Source: DATFDN01 sp963756545 (GTDB lineage: Bacteria; Pseudomonadota; Alphaproteobacteria; Acetobacterales; Acetobacteraceae). From it: a DNA stretch of 64,000 nt. This document shows, piece after piece, positions 43,718-53,280 of the stretch. A program made the position numbers and the translations under genes. The stretch lies in the NCBI GenBank assembly GCA_963756545.1, contig CAVWNY010000002.1, positions 558,001 to 622,000 of the forward strand, given 5' to 3'. The notes below the pieces were generated by a model. The model did not search any database and was not told the origin of the DNA. It saw nothing but the letters and a program-made list of their open reading frames with translations. Numbering within the stretch: the stretch's first letter is position 1; every line of letters starts with the position of its first letter.

Positions 43718-44358
43718 GCGTCTGGCATCACCCGTCGGACGCAACGCTGATGGCCTACGCCAATGGCAACCTCGCGGAAGGCGCCGCGCTCGCCGTCGCA
43801 TTGCATCTCGGCGCCTGTCCCGACTGCAGCCAAACCGTTCGGATTGCCGAGACGATTGGCGGCGTGCTGCTGGACGAGCTGCCGCCGGTCGCCATGACGA
43901 CCGACGCGTTCGCCGGAACCCTGGCCCGCCTCGAAGCCGAGCCCGCGCGCGAGCCTCTGGCTCGTCCCTCCTCGCCGCAACCGGAACAGGCCTGGCTGCC
44001 AGAACCGCTGCGCCAGTATCCGCTGGGTCCCTGGCGCTGGCTCGGGCCGGGGATCCGGCAGATCGTGGTGGTGCCGCTGCATCGAGGCGCCAGCGCCCGC
44101 CTGCTACGCCTTGTCCCCGGACGAGCTCTGCCGCGGCACGGTCATGATGATGTAGAACTTTCCTGTGTGCTGCGCGGCTCACTGAACGACGAGCATGGCA
44201 GTTTCGGTCCATACGACATATCCGAGATGGACCCCTGGGAGCGTCACCGCCCGGTCGCGGGGGCGGAGGAGCCCTGCATCTGCCTGGTCGCCACAACCGG
44301 CCATATTCGCCTCTGGGGCGCCTTCGGTGAGCTGATCCAGACCGTGCTGCGGATTTAA
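43714..44358 (+). CDS. chrR: ChrR-type zinc anti-sigma factor with cupin domain
   Basis: The 214-residue protein has an N-terminal zinc anti-sigma domain with His6, His31, Cys35 and Cys38 (HLGACPDC), exactly the zinc-ligand positions known for Rhodobacter sphaeroides ChrR. The C-terminal half is a cupin-like domain (LPRHGHDDVELSCVLRGS, ISEMDPWERH) that senses or transmits the signal. It binds and inhibits the sigma factor encoded just upstream; start and stop codons overlap, which keeps the two balanced. Confidence 0.93.
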   Translation: MSVWHHPSDATLMAYANGNLAEGAALAVALHLGACPDCSQTVRIAETIGGVLLDELPPVAMTTDAFAGTLARLEAEPAREPLARPSSPQPEQAWLPEPLRQYPLGPWRWLGPGIRQIVVVPLHRGASARLLRLVPGRALPRHGHDDVELSCVLRGSLNDEHGSFGPYDISEMDPWERHRPVAGAEEPCICLVATTGHIRLWGAFGELIQTVLRI

Positions 44359-44495
44359 CCTGCAATCGCATGTGGCTTTTCGGTCTGGCCGCGTCCAGAG
44401 TTGCTTTCGCGGGAATGACGAAACAAAGGTCAGGAATTAGGGCCGCTGCTATGAGACGAATTGGGTAAAAAGGCCGCCGACATTCCCCACGCTGC

Positions 44496-47400
44496 TCACG
44501 CCAGCCCGCTTCGACCCAGAAGCGCCCTTCCCCGCTCCCGCGCTCCCTGGAACGCGACATACAGCATCGGGATCAGGAAGATCCCGATCGAACTCGCGGC
44601 AATCATGCCCGCAAACACCGCCGTCCCCACGTCGCGGCGGCTGAGCATCGCCGCTCCGTGCGCCGTGACCAGAGGGACAAGCCCCATGACGAAGGCGAGC
44701 GAGGTCATCATCACCGCGCGGAAACGGATGCGCGCGCCCATGACAGCGGCGTCGCGGATCGAAAGTCCCGCCTCGCGCTGCTCCTTGGCGAACTCGATGA
44801 TGAGGATGGCGTTCTTCGCCGCTAGCGCGATCAGCACGACCAGCCCGATCTGTGCGTAGAGATCGACCGACAGCCCGGCCAGCGCGATGCCGCCGAACGC
44901 GCCGGCAACGCCGACGATCACCGACAGCAGCACCGGAACCGGGATGACCCAGCTCTCATAGAGCCCGACCAGGAACAGGTAGGCGAACAGAACCGCCAGC
45001 CCGAGGATCAGGCCAGTGCGCCCGGAGGCGAGCTGTTCTTGATACGCGGTCCCGGTCCACTCGTAGCCGTATCCCGCCGGCAGCGTCCGATCCGATACTG
45101 CCGCCATCGCGGCGAGCGCGTCCCCCGAGGAGACGCCTGGCGCCGGACCGCCGTTGATGCTGATGGCACGATAATTGTTGTATCGGGTGATGACCTGCGG
45201 CCCGGTGACGGTACGCAGGCTGGCGACGGCGCGCAGCGGCACCATCTCGCCGGCCTTGTTTCGCACATGGATGCGCCACATCGCCGGCACATCGCCGCGA
45301 TCGGCGGCGTCGCCCTCCAGGTTCACCTGCCAGGTGCGACCGTACAGGTTGAAATTGTTGACGTAGAACCCGCCCAGCGTGGCCTGCAGCGCGGTGGTGA
45401 TGTCGCTGACGCTCACGCCCAGCGTCGCCGCCTTGTCGCGGTCGATGTCGAGAAAGAGCGATGGGTTGCTCGCGGTATAGGTGGAGAACACGCGCGTCAG
45501 CCTTGGGTCTTGGTTGGCCGAGCCGACCAGCCCGCGCATGATCTGTCCGTTGCGCACCGGGTCCTGGCCTTGCAGCGCCTCCAGCACATACTCGAACCCC
45601 GAACCGTTCCCGAGCCCGATGATCGGCGGCAGGTTGAAGGGGAACACCATCGCCGAGCGGATCGCCTGCACCGCGCCGAACGTCTTGCCCACCATCGCCT
45701 GCGCCGAACTGCCCGGCGCCAGCCGGTCGCCGAACGGCTTCAGCTTCGCCACGACGAACGCGGAATTGGGCTCCTGCGCGCCGTCCAGCAGCGAGAAGCC
45801 GACGATAGAGAGCGTGTCCTCGACCTCCGGGAAGCGGTGCAACGTGTTCTCGATCCGGGTCGCGACGGCGCTCGTGCGATCGACGGAGGCGCCGTCGGGA
45901 AGCTGGGCGGAGATGAAGTAGGCGCCCTGGTCCTCCTCCGGCAGGAAGCCCGTGGGCGTGTGCCCGGCGAGCCAACCCGCGCCGACGGCGAAGCCGGCGA
46001 TCAGCACCAGCGACAGCGCCGAGACGCGCACCAGCCGACGCACCACGCCGACATAGCCGTCACGCACCCGGTTGATGCCGCGCAGCACGAGCCCGATCGG
46101 CCCGCGAGGCTTCCGGGGGCGCAGGAACAGCGCGCACAGCGCCGGCGACAGGGTCAGCGCGCAGAAAGCCGAAATCAGCATCGCGCAGCTCATGGTCACG
46201 GCGAACTGGCGAAACAGCGTCCCCGACAGGCCGGGAATGAAGCCCACCGGTATGAACACCGACAGCAACACTAGCGAGATGGCGATGATCGGGCCGGTGA
46301 TCTGGCGCATCGCCTTGAGGGTGGCGGCCTGCGGCGACAGGAGCGGCTCCTCCTCCATCACCCGCTCCACGTTCTCGACCACAACGATCGCGTCGTCCAC
46401 GACGATGCCGATGGCGAGCACCATCGCCAGCAAGGAGACGGTGTTGATCGAAAAGCCGAGCATGAGCAGCCCGGCGATGGCGCCGATCAGACTGACCGGA
46501 ACCGCGACCATCGGGATGATCGTCGCGCGCAGGCTGCCGAGGAACAGGAACACGACCAGCACCACGAGGCCGAAGGCGATCCCCAGGGTCGTCAGGACCT
46601 CGTGGAGCGTATCGGTGACGAAGACGGTGCTGTCGTACATTACCCGCGCGTGCAGCCCGGCCGGGAAGCGGGCGGTGGCGCGCGCCAGCGTGGCCTTGAC
46701 GGCGGCCGAGGTGCTGACCGCGTTGGCGCCCGGCGCCAGATAGATCGCGACCGGCACCGCCGGCCGGCCGTTCAGCCGCGTCTCGCTGTCCATGTTCTGG
46801 GCGCCGAGCTGGATGTCGGCGATGTCGCGCAGATGCAGGATCGAGCCGTCCGGGTTGGCGCGGATGACGATGTCGCCGAACTCCTTGGGCGTGACGAGCC
46901 GCCCCTTGGTCTGGATGTTGAACTGGAACGGTTCGTTGGCGCTCGTCGGGCGCGCGCCGATCCGCCCGGCGGGTGCCACGATGTTCTGCTCGTCGATCGC
47001 CGCCACGATGTCGGCCGGCGACAGCCCGAGGCTCACCAGCCGGTCGGTGCGGAACCAGACCCGCATCGAGTAGTTCAGCCGCGAAAAGAGGCTTGCCTGT
47101 CCGACGCCCGGGGTGCGCGAAAGCGAGTCGATGACGTTGATGAGCGCGTAGTTGGTGATGAACAGCGGGGTCATCTTCGCTGCGTCGTCACCATAGAACG
47201 CAAGGAACATCAGGATGGCCGAGGATTTCTTCTGCACCGTCAAGCCCTCGGCCTGCACCTGCGGCGGAAGCTGCGCCAGCGCCGTCTGCACGCGGTTATT
47301 CACCGCGACGACGTCAACGTCCGGATCGGTCCCTTCTGCGAAGCTGACCGACAGGCTGTAGGTGCCGTCATTGGCGCTGTTGCTCTTCATGTAGAGCATC

Positions 47401-47624
47401 TTGTCGACGCCGACGACCTGCGCCTCGATCGGCTGCGCGACCGCGCTCTCGACCACCTGCGCGGAGGCGCCGGGATAGGTGGCGCTGACCGTCACCTGCG
47501 GCGGCACGATGTCGGGAAGCTGGGCGACCGGAATGCGCAGCAGGGCGATGCCGCCGGCGATGACCACCACGATCGCGATGACGACCGCCAGCCGCGGCCG
47601 GCGGATGAACAGCGCGGAGATCAT
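44496..47624 (-). CDS. RND efflux permease, HAE1 (AcrB/MexB) family
   Basis: The 1042-residue inner-membrane pump has the AcrB layout: TM1 at the N-terminus, two large periplasmic loops, and TM4 with the proton-relay aspartate pair in GIVVDDAIVVVENV. PVAQLPDIVPPQVTVSATYP and GFLPEEDQGAYF are family hallmarks. It exports hydrophobic compounds by proton antiport. Start overlaps the adaptor stop by four bases. No outer-membrane TolC partner is in the operon, so it must use one encoded elsewhere. Confidence 0.95.
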   Translation of the reverse strand: MISALFIRRPRLAVVIAIVVVIAGGIALLRIPVAQLPDIVPPQVTVSATYPGASAQVVESAVAQPIEAQVVGVDKMLYMKSNSANDGTYSLSVSFAEGTDPDVDVVAVNNRVQTALAQLPPQVQAEGLTVQKKSSAILMFLAFYGDDAAKMTPLFITNYALINVIDSLSRTPGVGQASLFSRLNYSMRVWFRTDRLVSLGLSPADIVAAIDEQNIVAPAGRIGARPTSANEPFQFNIQTKGRLVTPKEFGDIVIRANPDGSILHLRDIADIQLGAQNMDSETRLNGRPAVPVAIYLAPGANAVSTSAAVKATLARATARFPAGLHARVMYDSTVFVTDTLHEVLTTLGIAFGLVVLVVFLFLGSLRATIIPMVAVPVSLIGAIAGLLMLGFSINTVSLLAMVLAIGIVVDDAIVVVENVERVMEEEPLLSPQAATLKAMRQITGPIIAISLVLLSVFIPVGFIPGLSGTLFRQFAVTMSCAMLISAFCALTLSPALCALFLRPRKPRGPIGLVLRGINRVRDGYVGVVRRLVRVSALSLVLIAGFAVGAGWLAGHTPTGFLPEEDQGAYFISAQLPDGASVDRTSAVATRIENTLHRFPEVEDTLSIVGFSLLDGAQEPNSAFVVAKLKPFGDRLAPGSSAQAMVGKTFGAVQAIRSAMVFPFNLPPIIGLGNGSGFEYVLEALQGQDPVRNGQIMRGLVGSANQDPRLTRVFSTYTASNPSLFLDIDRDKAATLGVSVSDITTALQATLGGFYVNNFNLYGRTWQVNLEGDAADRGDVPAMWRIHVRNKAGEMVPLRAVASLRTVTGPQVITRYNNYRAISINGGPAPGVSSGDALAAMAAVSDRTLPAGYGYEWTGTAYQEQLASGRTGLILGLAVLFAYLFLVGLYESWVIPVPVLLSVIVGVAGAFGGIALAGLSVDLYAQIGLVVLIALAAKNAILIIEFAKEQREAGLSIRDAAVMGARIRFRAVMMTSLAFVMGLVPLVTAHGAAMLSRRDVGTAVFAGMIAASSIGIFLIPMLYVAFQGARERGRALLGRSGLA

Positions 47625-48823
47625 CGCGCGGCGGTCAGGCTGGAGCCGCGCGGTCCGGCATCGGCGCGCGGCGCGGAGGCCTGCCCCGCCGGGCCGGGCG
47701 CCACGACCTGGCCCGGCCGCACCTTCTGCAACCCGTCCACGATGACGTTCTGCCCGGATTTGAGGCCGCTCAGCACCGAGGCCAGCAGCGGCGTCGCCTG
47801 GCCGAGCGTCACCCGGGTCTGCTGTACTTGGTTGTCCTTGCCGAGGGCATACACGTAATCGCCCTGCTGGTCGGTCATTACCGCCGCGCGAGGGATGGCG
47901 AGCACCTCGGCGGGATGCGCGCCCTCCAGCAGCACGGTCACGAACTCCCCGTCCACCAGCTCGCGCCCGCCCGAGGCCAGCGCGGGATTGGCGACGCTGC
48001 CGCGCAGCACGATCGTGTCCGTCCCCTGCCCCACCGTGTTGTCCACGAAATCGAGCCGCCCCACCTGCGCGTAGTCGCGCCCGTCGGGCAGGCGCAGGCG
48101 GATGCGAAAGGCGGCATCGCCGCCGCCTGCCCCCGAGGCCGCCCCAGGGGCCGCGTCCCGCAGTTCCAGCACGACGCGCGTCGGCACCGGGAAGGCGACG
48201 TACATCGGATCTTGGCTCACCACCGTGGCGAGGGTGCCCGATGCGGGCGAGACGACGTTGCCCGCCGTCACCGCCGTGCGGCCTATCTTGCCGGCGATGG
48301 GCGCGCGGATTTCGGTATATCCGAGGCTGATCGCGGACTGCCGCGCCTGCGCCTCGGCGGCGCGAAGCTGGGCGGCATCCGACAGCATGGTCGCCCGCGC
48401 GGTATCGAACGCCGCCTGCTGGCCGGCTGGGGTCTTCAAGAGGCTCGACGCCCGCTGGAAGGCGAGTTTGGCATTGTCCAGTTGCGCGGCGGCCTGGGCC
48501 ACGCTCGCCTGCTTGGCCGCGAGGTCAGCCTGGAAGGGAGCCTGCTCCAGCACGTACAGAAGATCGCCTGCCTTGACCTCGGCCCCCTCCGTGAAAACCT
48601 GCCGATCCAGGAACGCTGTCACGCGCGCGACCAAGGCAACCCGCTGGGTCGCCTGCACGCGGCCCACGAACTCCTGCGTCTCCGTCATCGCGTGCGGTTC
48701 CACGCGCGCCACGCCCACCGCCGGTGGCGGCCCGCCCGCTTCTGCCATCTGCGCGCGGGCCGGCAACGCGGCGATCGGAAGCAGCGCGGCAAACAGGGCA
48801 ATCACCGGTAGCCGGCGTGACAT
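47621..48823 (-). CDS. RND efflux periplasmic adaptor subunit (AcrA/MexA family)
   Basis: The 400-residue membrane-fusion protein has a signal peptide (LPVIALFAALLPIAALPARA), lipoyl halves (FVGRVQATQRVALVARV and GYTEIRAPIAGKIGRTAVT), a helical hairpin rich in Ala/Gln between them, and beta-barrel/MP domains (GDYVYALGKDNQVQQTRV). GGAGAG about nine bases before the ATG supports 48823 over an ATG at 48868, which would place the palindromic operator-like site inside the gene. First gene of the pump operon. Confidence 0.93.
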   Translation of the reverse strand: MSRRLPVIALFAALLPIAALPARAQMAEAGGPPPAVGVARVEPHAMTETQEFVGRVQATQRVALVARVTAFLDRQVFTEGAEVKAGDLLYVLEQAPFQADLAAKQASVAQAAAQLDNAKLAFQRASSLLKTPAGQQAAFDTARATMLSDAAQLRAAEAQARQSAISLGYTEIRAPIAGKIGRTAVTAGNVVSPASGTLATVVSQDPMYVAFPVPTRVVLELRDAAPGAASGAGGGDAAFRIRLRLPDGRDYAQVGRLDFVDNTVGQGTDTIVLRGSVANPALASGGRELVDGEFVTVLLEGAHPAEVLAIPRAAVMTDQQGDYVYALGKDNQVQQTRVTLGQATPLLASVLSGLKSGQNVIVDGLQKVRPGQVVAPGPAGQASAPRADAGPRGSSLTAAR

Positions 48824-48851
48824 CGCGAAGCTCTCTCCGTTGGCTGGGGAC

Positions 48852-48902
48852 TGAACCGCTCGGTTCAATCGTGACGTAGAGGCGTCGCGGGGCAGCGGTC
48901 AA
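48852..48902 (-). promoter_or_regulatory. Promoter and palindromic operator of the RND pump operon
   Basis: TGAACCG-CT-CGGTTCA (48852-48867) is a perfect palindrome of the size TetR-family repressors bind. Reading the minus strand, TTGACC (48897-48902) and TACGTC (48873-48878) are 18 bp apart and could be -35/-10 boxes, putting the palindrome over the transcription start. No regulator gene is adjacent. Promoter boxes are an inference; the palindrome is directly seen. Confidence 0.5.
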
Positions 48903-49066
48903 TCACCCATGTGGCAACGGAATTCGAGCCTGGGCCACGCCGTAGCGCGCGGTCAGGCTCGCGCGTCACCCAAATAGGTGGGCAAGGCGTCTGCCCGCTT
49001 GAGGCTATCCCTCGTGATCGCCGGCTGCGGCTTGCTCGCCGCCCCGCGCCGACGCACCCTCCTCCG

Positions 49067-49954
49067 ATGTGGTTCGATCCGCCCGTCCGCCTCCGCACCC
49101 GGGTGCTCACCAGGATGCCCGACTGCTTCCGTCGCCTCGCCCGCTCCGAATGGGCTGACGGCAACCGCGCGGGGGCGCCAGTCGATGGGTTCCTCGAAGG
49201 GCCGTGCTTCGACACGGCGGGGCGGCTGCACGTCGTGGACATCCCGTATGGCCGCATCTTCCGAGTGGAGGGCGACGCCTGGACCCAGATCGCCGAGTAT
49301 GACGGCTGGCCGAACGGGCTGACGGTGCGGCCGGACGGCACGCTTCTCGCCGCCGACTACCGGATCGGCCTGGTGCGGATCGACCCGACGACTGGCGCGG
49401 CCACGCCGCTGCTTCGTTCGGTGATGAGCGAGAGCTTCAAGGGGCTGAACGATCTCGTCCTGCACCGCGACGGCTCGGCATTGTTTACCGATCAAGGCCA
49501 GACCGGGTTGCAGGACCCGACGGGCCGGGTCTGGCGCCTGCATCCCGACGGGCGGATCGACAAGCTGCTCGCCACCGGTCCCAGCCCGAACGGGATCGCG
49601 CTGAACGCGGCCCAAACCCATGTTTATGTGGCAATGACCCGCTCCTGCGAGGTCTGGCGCTTTTATCTCCGCGCCGACGCGGTGGTCGCCAAGGCGCAAT
49701 GCTTCGCCCGCGTGCCGCCCGGCACGTCGGGGCCCGACGGGCTCGCGGTGGATTCCCATGACCGGCTCTATATCGCCAACCCCGGCCATGGCTGCGTCTG
49801 GGTGGTGGACGCACACGGCGTGCCGCGCTACCGGGTCGACAGCTGCGCCGGGCGGATGCTGACCAACTGTGCCCTGGCGCCCGACCAGCGCACGCTGGTC
49901 ATGACCGAGTCAGAAACCGGAAGCATTCTGGCCTGCGAAATGCCGCCCCCATGA
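49067..49954 (+). CDS. SMP-30/gluconolactonase/LRE family protein
   Basis: The 295-residue protein is a six-bladed beta-propeller of the SMP-30 family: VDGFLEGPCFDTAGRLHVVD with the metal-binding glutamate, SFKGLNDLVLH, SPNGIALN and GPDGLAVDSHDRLYIANPG with the metal-binding Asn and Asp. It probably hydrolyses a lactone. ATG at 49067 is preferred since the 52 upstream in-frame residues are Arg/Pro-rich and unrelated to the family. Confidence 0.9.
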   Translation: MWFDPPVRLRTRVLTRMPDCFRRLARSEWADGNRAGAPVDGFLEGPCFDTAGRLHVVDIPYGRIFRVEGDAWTQIAEYDGWPNGLTVRPDGTLLAADYRIGLVRIDPTTGAATPLLRSVMSESFKGLNDLVLHRDGSALFTDQGQTGLQDPTGRVWRLHPDGRIDKLLATGPSPNGIALNAAQTHVYVAMTRSCEVWRFYLRADAVVAKAQCFARVPPGTSGPDGLAVDSHDRLYIANPGHGCVWVVDAHGVPRYRVDSCAGRMLTNCALAPDQRTLVMTESETGSILACEMPPP

Positions 49955-49976
49955 ACAAGCAAGGTCGGCCTGGTCG

Positions 49977-51551
49977 CTAAACCTGCGTCACCGCCGCCGA
50001 CCATGGTGAGGCCGCGTCGCTGATCCCGGTGCGCGTGCCGTCACCGTGCTGGGCGATCAGGTTGGGGCAGGCGAAGTTGATCGGCATGGCGCCGTGCTCC
50101 ACCACCTCGGTCGGGCCCTCGGCCTGGAGCGCCTCGATCACCTCGGCCGGCATCCGCCGATCGACGCTCACCCCGTCCGGGCCGGAGACGTCAATGCGGG
50201 GGTGATGCGCCGCTTCGTCCAAGCTCATGCCGAAATCCGCCGCGTAGGTCAGGGTCTGGAACACCGAGGCCAGGATGCGCCGGCCGCCAGATGCCCCGCC
50301 CGCGATCCACGGTCGGGCACCGTCCTTTAATATCACCGGCAGCATGTTGGTGAGCGGCCGCTTGCCGGGCGCCATCGAATTCGGCTGGCCGGGGCGCGGG
50401 TCGAACCACATCACGCCATTGTTCAGCAGCACGCCGGACGCCGGCAGCACCACGCGGCTACCCATCGAGGAGAGCAGCGTGGAGGTCAGCGCCACCATCG
50501 TGCCTTCGGCGTCGCACACCGTCAGGTGCGTCGTGCAGGTCCCGGCTCCCTCCGGCTCGGTCTCACCCAGCCCCGACAGCCGCTCGACGTACGCGGCCTT
50601 CATGGCGCGGGCGAGCGCCACATACCAAGCCGGCGACGGAACTTTGCCGTAAGGCGCCTCGGCCATGCGCTCCAGCACACGGGTGAGCGTGGGCGCGGCG
50701 GTCAGGCCGCCGGTGAGCTGCAAGCTCCGCCCGCGCCACGCGACCTCGGTCGCCGGACGCAGCCGCGCCTGGCAGGCGCGCAGATCCTCGGCGGACAGCA
50801 CGCCGCCCATCGCCTTCACGTCCGCCGCGATGGAGGCCGCGACCTCCCCCTCGTAGAGATCGCGCAGCCCGGCGCGGGACAGTTGTTCCAGCGTTGCCGG
50901 CAGATTCCCAAGTCGAAAAAAACCCGGCGTGCCCTGATAGGGCGCGACCGGAGGCAAGCCGTCCGGCAGATAGATGCGGGCGCTCTCCGGATAGAGACGC
51001 AGCACCGAAGCCGAGCTGGCGACCTTAAGGGTGGTGAACCAGTCCTGCGGCAGACCGCGCCGCGCCAACGCGATCGCGGGCGTCGCCACCTCGGCCAGCG
51101 GCAGCTTTCCCCACCGGTCGTGCATGAGGGCGTAGCCGGCAGTGGAGGACGGGATGGCGAAGGACAGCGGGCCGTGGATGTTCGCGTCGCCCTCCACCTC
51201 GGGCCATGCGAACAGATCCTGCTTCATCCGTCCGGTCATTTTGAAACGGGAGGGATCGAGCCGGAGCGGCGCGACCGGCCCGAAGTCTACGACGTCGGCC
51301 AGCGCCTGCCCGGCGCGATGCACCAGGGCGAAGCCGATGCCGCCGAGGCCGGAGTTCCACGGCTCGACCGCGGCGAGCGCGAGCGCCGCCCCGACCGCCG
51401 CGTCGATCGCGTTGCCGCCCGCGTCGAGCACGGCCACCCCCGCCTCCGCCGCGCCCTTGGCTTGGCTGACCACGACGCCGCGCCGGCCGGATGCGGAGGG
51501 TTTGCTGAGGCGCCAATTCTGGGTGACATGCGGCGGCGGAGCGTAGTTCAT
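49977..51551 (-). CDS. ggt: Gamma-glutamyltransferase family protein
   Basis: The 524-residue protein has the N-terminal VVVSQAKGAAEAGVAVLDAG and GNAIDAAVGAALALAAVEP of GGT proenzymes, and CTTHLTVCDAEG, whose second threonine is the likely autoprocessing nucleophile. GASGGRRI matches the C-terminal substrate region. There is no signal peptide, unlike classical periplasmic GGT, so it may be cytoplasmic and act on another gamma-glutamyl or acyl substrate. GGGGAAAGAG precedes the ATG at 51551. Confidence 0.88.
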   Translation of the reverse strand: MNYAPPPHVTQNWRLSKPSASGRRGVVVSQAKGAAEAGVAVLDAGGNAIDAAVGAALALAAVEPWNSGLGGIGFALVHRAGQALADVVDFGPVAPLRLDPSRFKMTGRMKQDLFAWPEVEGDANIHGPLSFAIPSSTAGYALMHDRWGKLPLAEVATPAIALARRGLPQDWFTTLKVASSASVLRLYPESARIYLPDGLPPVAPYQGTPGFFRLGNLPATLEQLSRAGLRDLYEGEVAASIAADVKAMGGVLSAEDLRACQARLRPATEVAWRGRSLQLTGGLTAAPTLTRVLERMAEAPYGKVPSPAWYVALARAMKAAYVERLSGLGETEPEGAGTCTTHLTVCDAEGTMVALTSTLLSSMGSRVVLPASGVLLNNGVMWFDPRPGQPNSMAPGKRPLTNMLPVILKDGARPWIAGGASGGRRILASVFQTLTYAADFGMSLDEAAHHPRIDVSGPDGVSVDRRMPAEVIEALQAEGPTEVVEHGAMPINFACPNLIAQHGDGTRTGISDAASPWSAAVTQV

Positions 51552-51561
51552 TTCTCTTTCC

Positions 51562-51601
51562 CCTCGGGCGCCGCGATGCTCCGACGGCACGGCGCCCGAG
51601 G
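51562..51601. other. Long stem-loop between flippase and gamma-glutamyltransferase genes
   Basis: Twelve perfect base pairs (51562-51573 with 51590-51601) enclose a 16-base loop, between the flippase stop and the ribosome-binding site of the next minus-strand gene. It may terminate the flippase transcript or regulate the next gene; there is no T-run. Confidence 0.55.
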
Positions 51602-51618
51602 CAAGCCCGACGGTGGCA

Positions 51619-53058
51619 TCACGCGGGTCGGCGGCGCCAACGCCGGGCGAGGAACAGGGCGGCCGTCTGCCGCACCTGAGCCATATCCAAGAGGAGCGCC
51701 AGCGCCCCGTACGTGGCTATTCCGACGCCCACCTGACAAACCAGGCCGAGAGCGTTGGCACGGAAGGGAACCCACCACAGGATGGCGCACATCAGGAGCG
51801 TCGCGACCACTGACTTGACCGCATCGCGCGCCGGGAACGGCAAGGGATAGATGCGGCGGCTCTGGACGACGCTGATCGCGAGCTCCAGCCCGTACGCGGC
51901 GACCGTGCTCCAGACCGCGCCCATCAGTCCAATGCGGGGCAACAAGAGAAAGTTCAGTGAGAGGTTCAATACCGCGCCGGGGACGGAAGCGAACAAGGAA
52001 AGCTTGGTCTTGTTCGCGAGATCGAGCGCGTTAGCGTAGTAATATGCACGCAGGCCAAAGAGGAAGATCCCCAATCCGATTGCCGGCATTATTGCCCCGG
52101 CCTGGACGGCGTAGGCGGGCCCGACCATGACAGCGGCGATGCGCGGCGCCGCCACCACAAAGCCGCCAAGCGCGGGCGTGGCCAGGGTGGCCAGCACCTT
52201 GGCGTTCGCCAAGCCCTGCTTCCAGGCGCCCGCGCGACCCTCGCGCTCGTTTGCCCGAATCATCATCGGATAGCCGGCGATCGACAGCGCCATGAACGCG
52301 GCGCCGACCGCCCTCTCGGCCAAGCTGTAGCCGACGGCGTAGATCCCGACCGCGTTGGGACCAAGGAAATGGTTGACCAGGAACCTGTCCGACGAGGCGG
52401 TGATGTATTCAAAGCCAAAGCTGATCGCGGTCGGCGCACCGAACGCGATCAATTGTCTTTGCAGCCGGGCGTCGAACGCGCCGCCCCGCAGCCGCTGCAA
52501 AAGACGCCGCAGATCCATGAGCACGATCACGGCCGCACCCAGGAAAGATCCGTACAGGATGCCATCCGCCCCGAGGTGCAGATACCCACAGAACGCCACC
52601 CCGGCCGCGAGCGCGATCAGGCTTTCCGCGCATTCCATCACCACGTATCGCGCGCCGGACAGGGCGGCTAGCTCAAATGTCTTGCTGCAGGAGGATAGCT
52701 GCTTGGCGATCGTGACGGCGACCGCCACGTAGAGCAGGCTGCGCAACTCGGGGCTGATCGAGAACAACCCGATTGCCGCCGCGCTGGCGACGACGAGGAT
52801 CAGCGCGCCGGCCAACACGCCAATGTACATCGTCGTGGCGAGCGCTCCGACCTGACCGTCCCGTTTGGCTCCGTCATAGAACCGCTTGGTTCCCAGAATC
52901 GTCCAGGAGAACAACAAAGTCTGGCCGATCTGCACAATGCTCACGGCGATAGCGTACATCCCGTATTCGTGAGGCGGCAAAATCCGCGTGAACAAATACA
53001 CCCCTGCCACTGAAGTGAGCAGAGGAACGATGAAGGCAGGGGTATAACGAAAAATCAT
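51619..53058 (-). CDS. Wzx-type polysaccharide flippase
   Basis: The 479-residue inner-membrane protein has about 12-14 hydrophobic segments and the MVF/polysaccharide-synthase layout: FRYTPAFIVPLLTSVAGVYL at the N-terminus, paired TMs, and positively charged loops (ANEREGRAGAWKQGLA). It should flip lipid-linked oligosaccharide repeat units to the periplasm. It diverges from the priming-transferase gene across 222 bp and is the left end of the exopolysaccharide cluster. Confidence 0.88.
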   Translation of the reverse strand: MIFRYTPAFIVPLLTSVAGVYLFTRILPPHEYGMYAIAVSIVQIGQTLLFSWTILGTKRFYDGAKRDGQVGALATTMYIGVLAGALILVVASAAAIGLFSISPELRSLLYVAVAVTIAKQLSSCSKTFELAALSGARYVVMECAESLIALAAGVAFCGYLHLGADGILYGSFLGAAVIVLMDLRRLLQRLRGGAFDARLQRQLIAFGAPTAISFGFEYITASSDRFLVNHFLGPNAVGIYAVGYSLAERAVGAAFMALSIAGYPMMIRANEREGRAGAWKQGLANAKVLATLATPALGGFVVAAPRIAAVMVGPAYAVQAGAIMPAIGLGIFLFGLRAYYYANALDLANKTKLSLFASVPGAVLNLSLNFLLLPRIGLMGAVWSTVAAYGLELAISVVQSRRIYPLPFPARDAVKSVVATLLMCAILWWVPFRANALGLVCQVGVGIATYGALALLLDMAQVRQTAALFLARRWRRRPA

Positions 53059-53280
53059 GGATTACGAGTGACCACCTAATGCTGGGGCGAGTATTCTGCG
53101 AGGGGCGGACCTCATACTATGCCAGCGCGTGCGGCTGCTCAAACCAGAGCTAATGTATCGGTAAATTGATGTGATCAAAAGGCCGGCCCGGTGAATGGCC
53201 CTACGCCATCCGGCCCGGGTGCATTACCATGCCGCTGGCGAACGCCGGGAATCCGAAACCCTCTAATAACGAGAGTGAGA

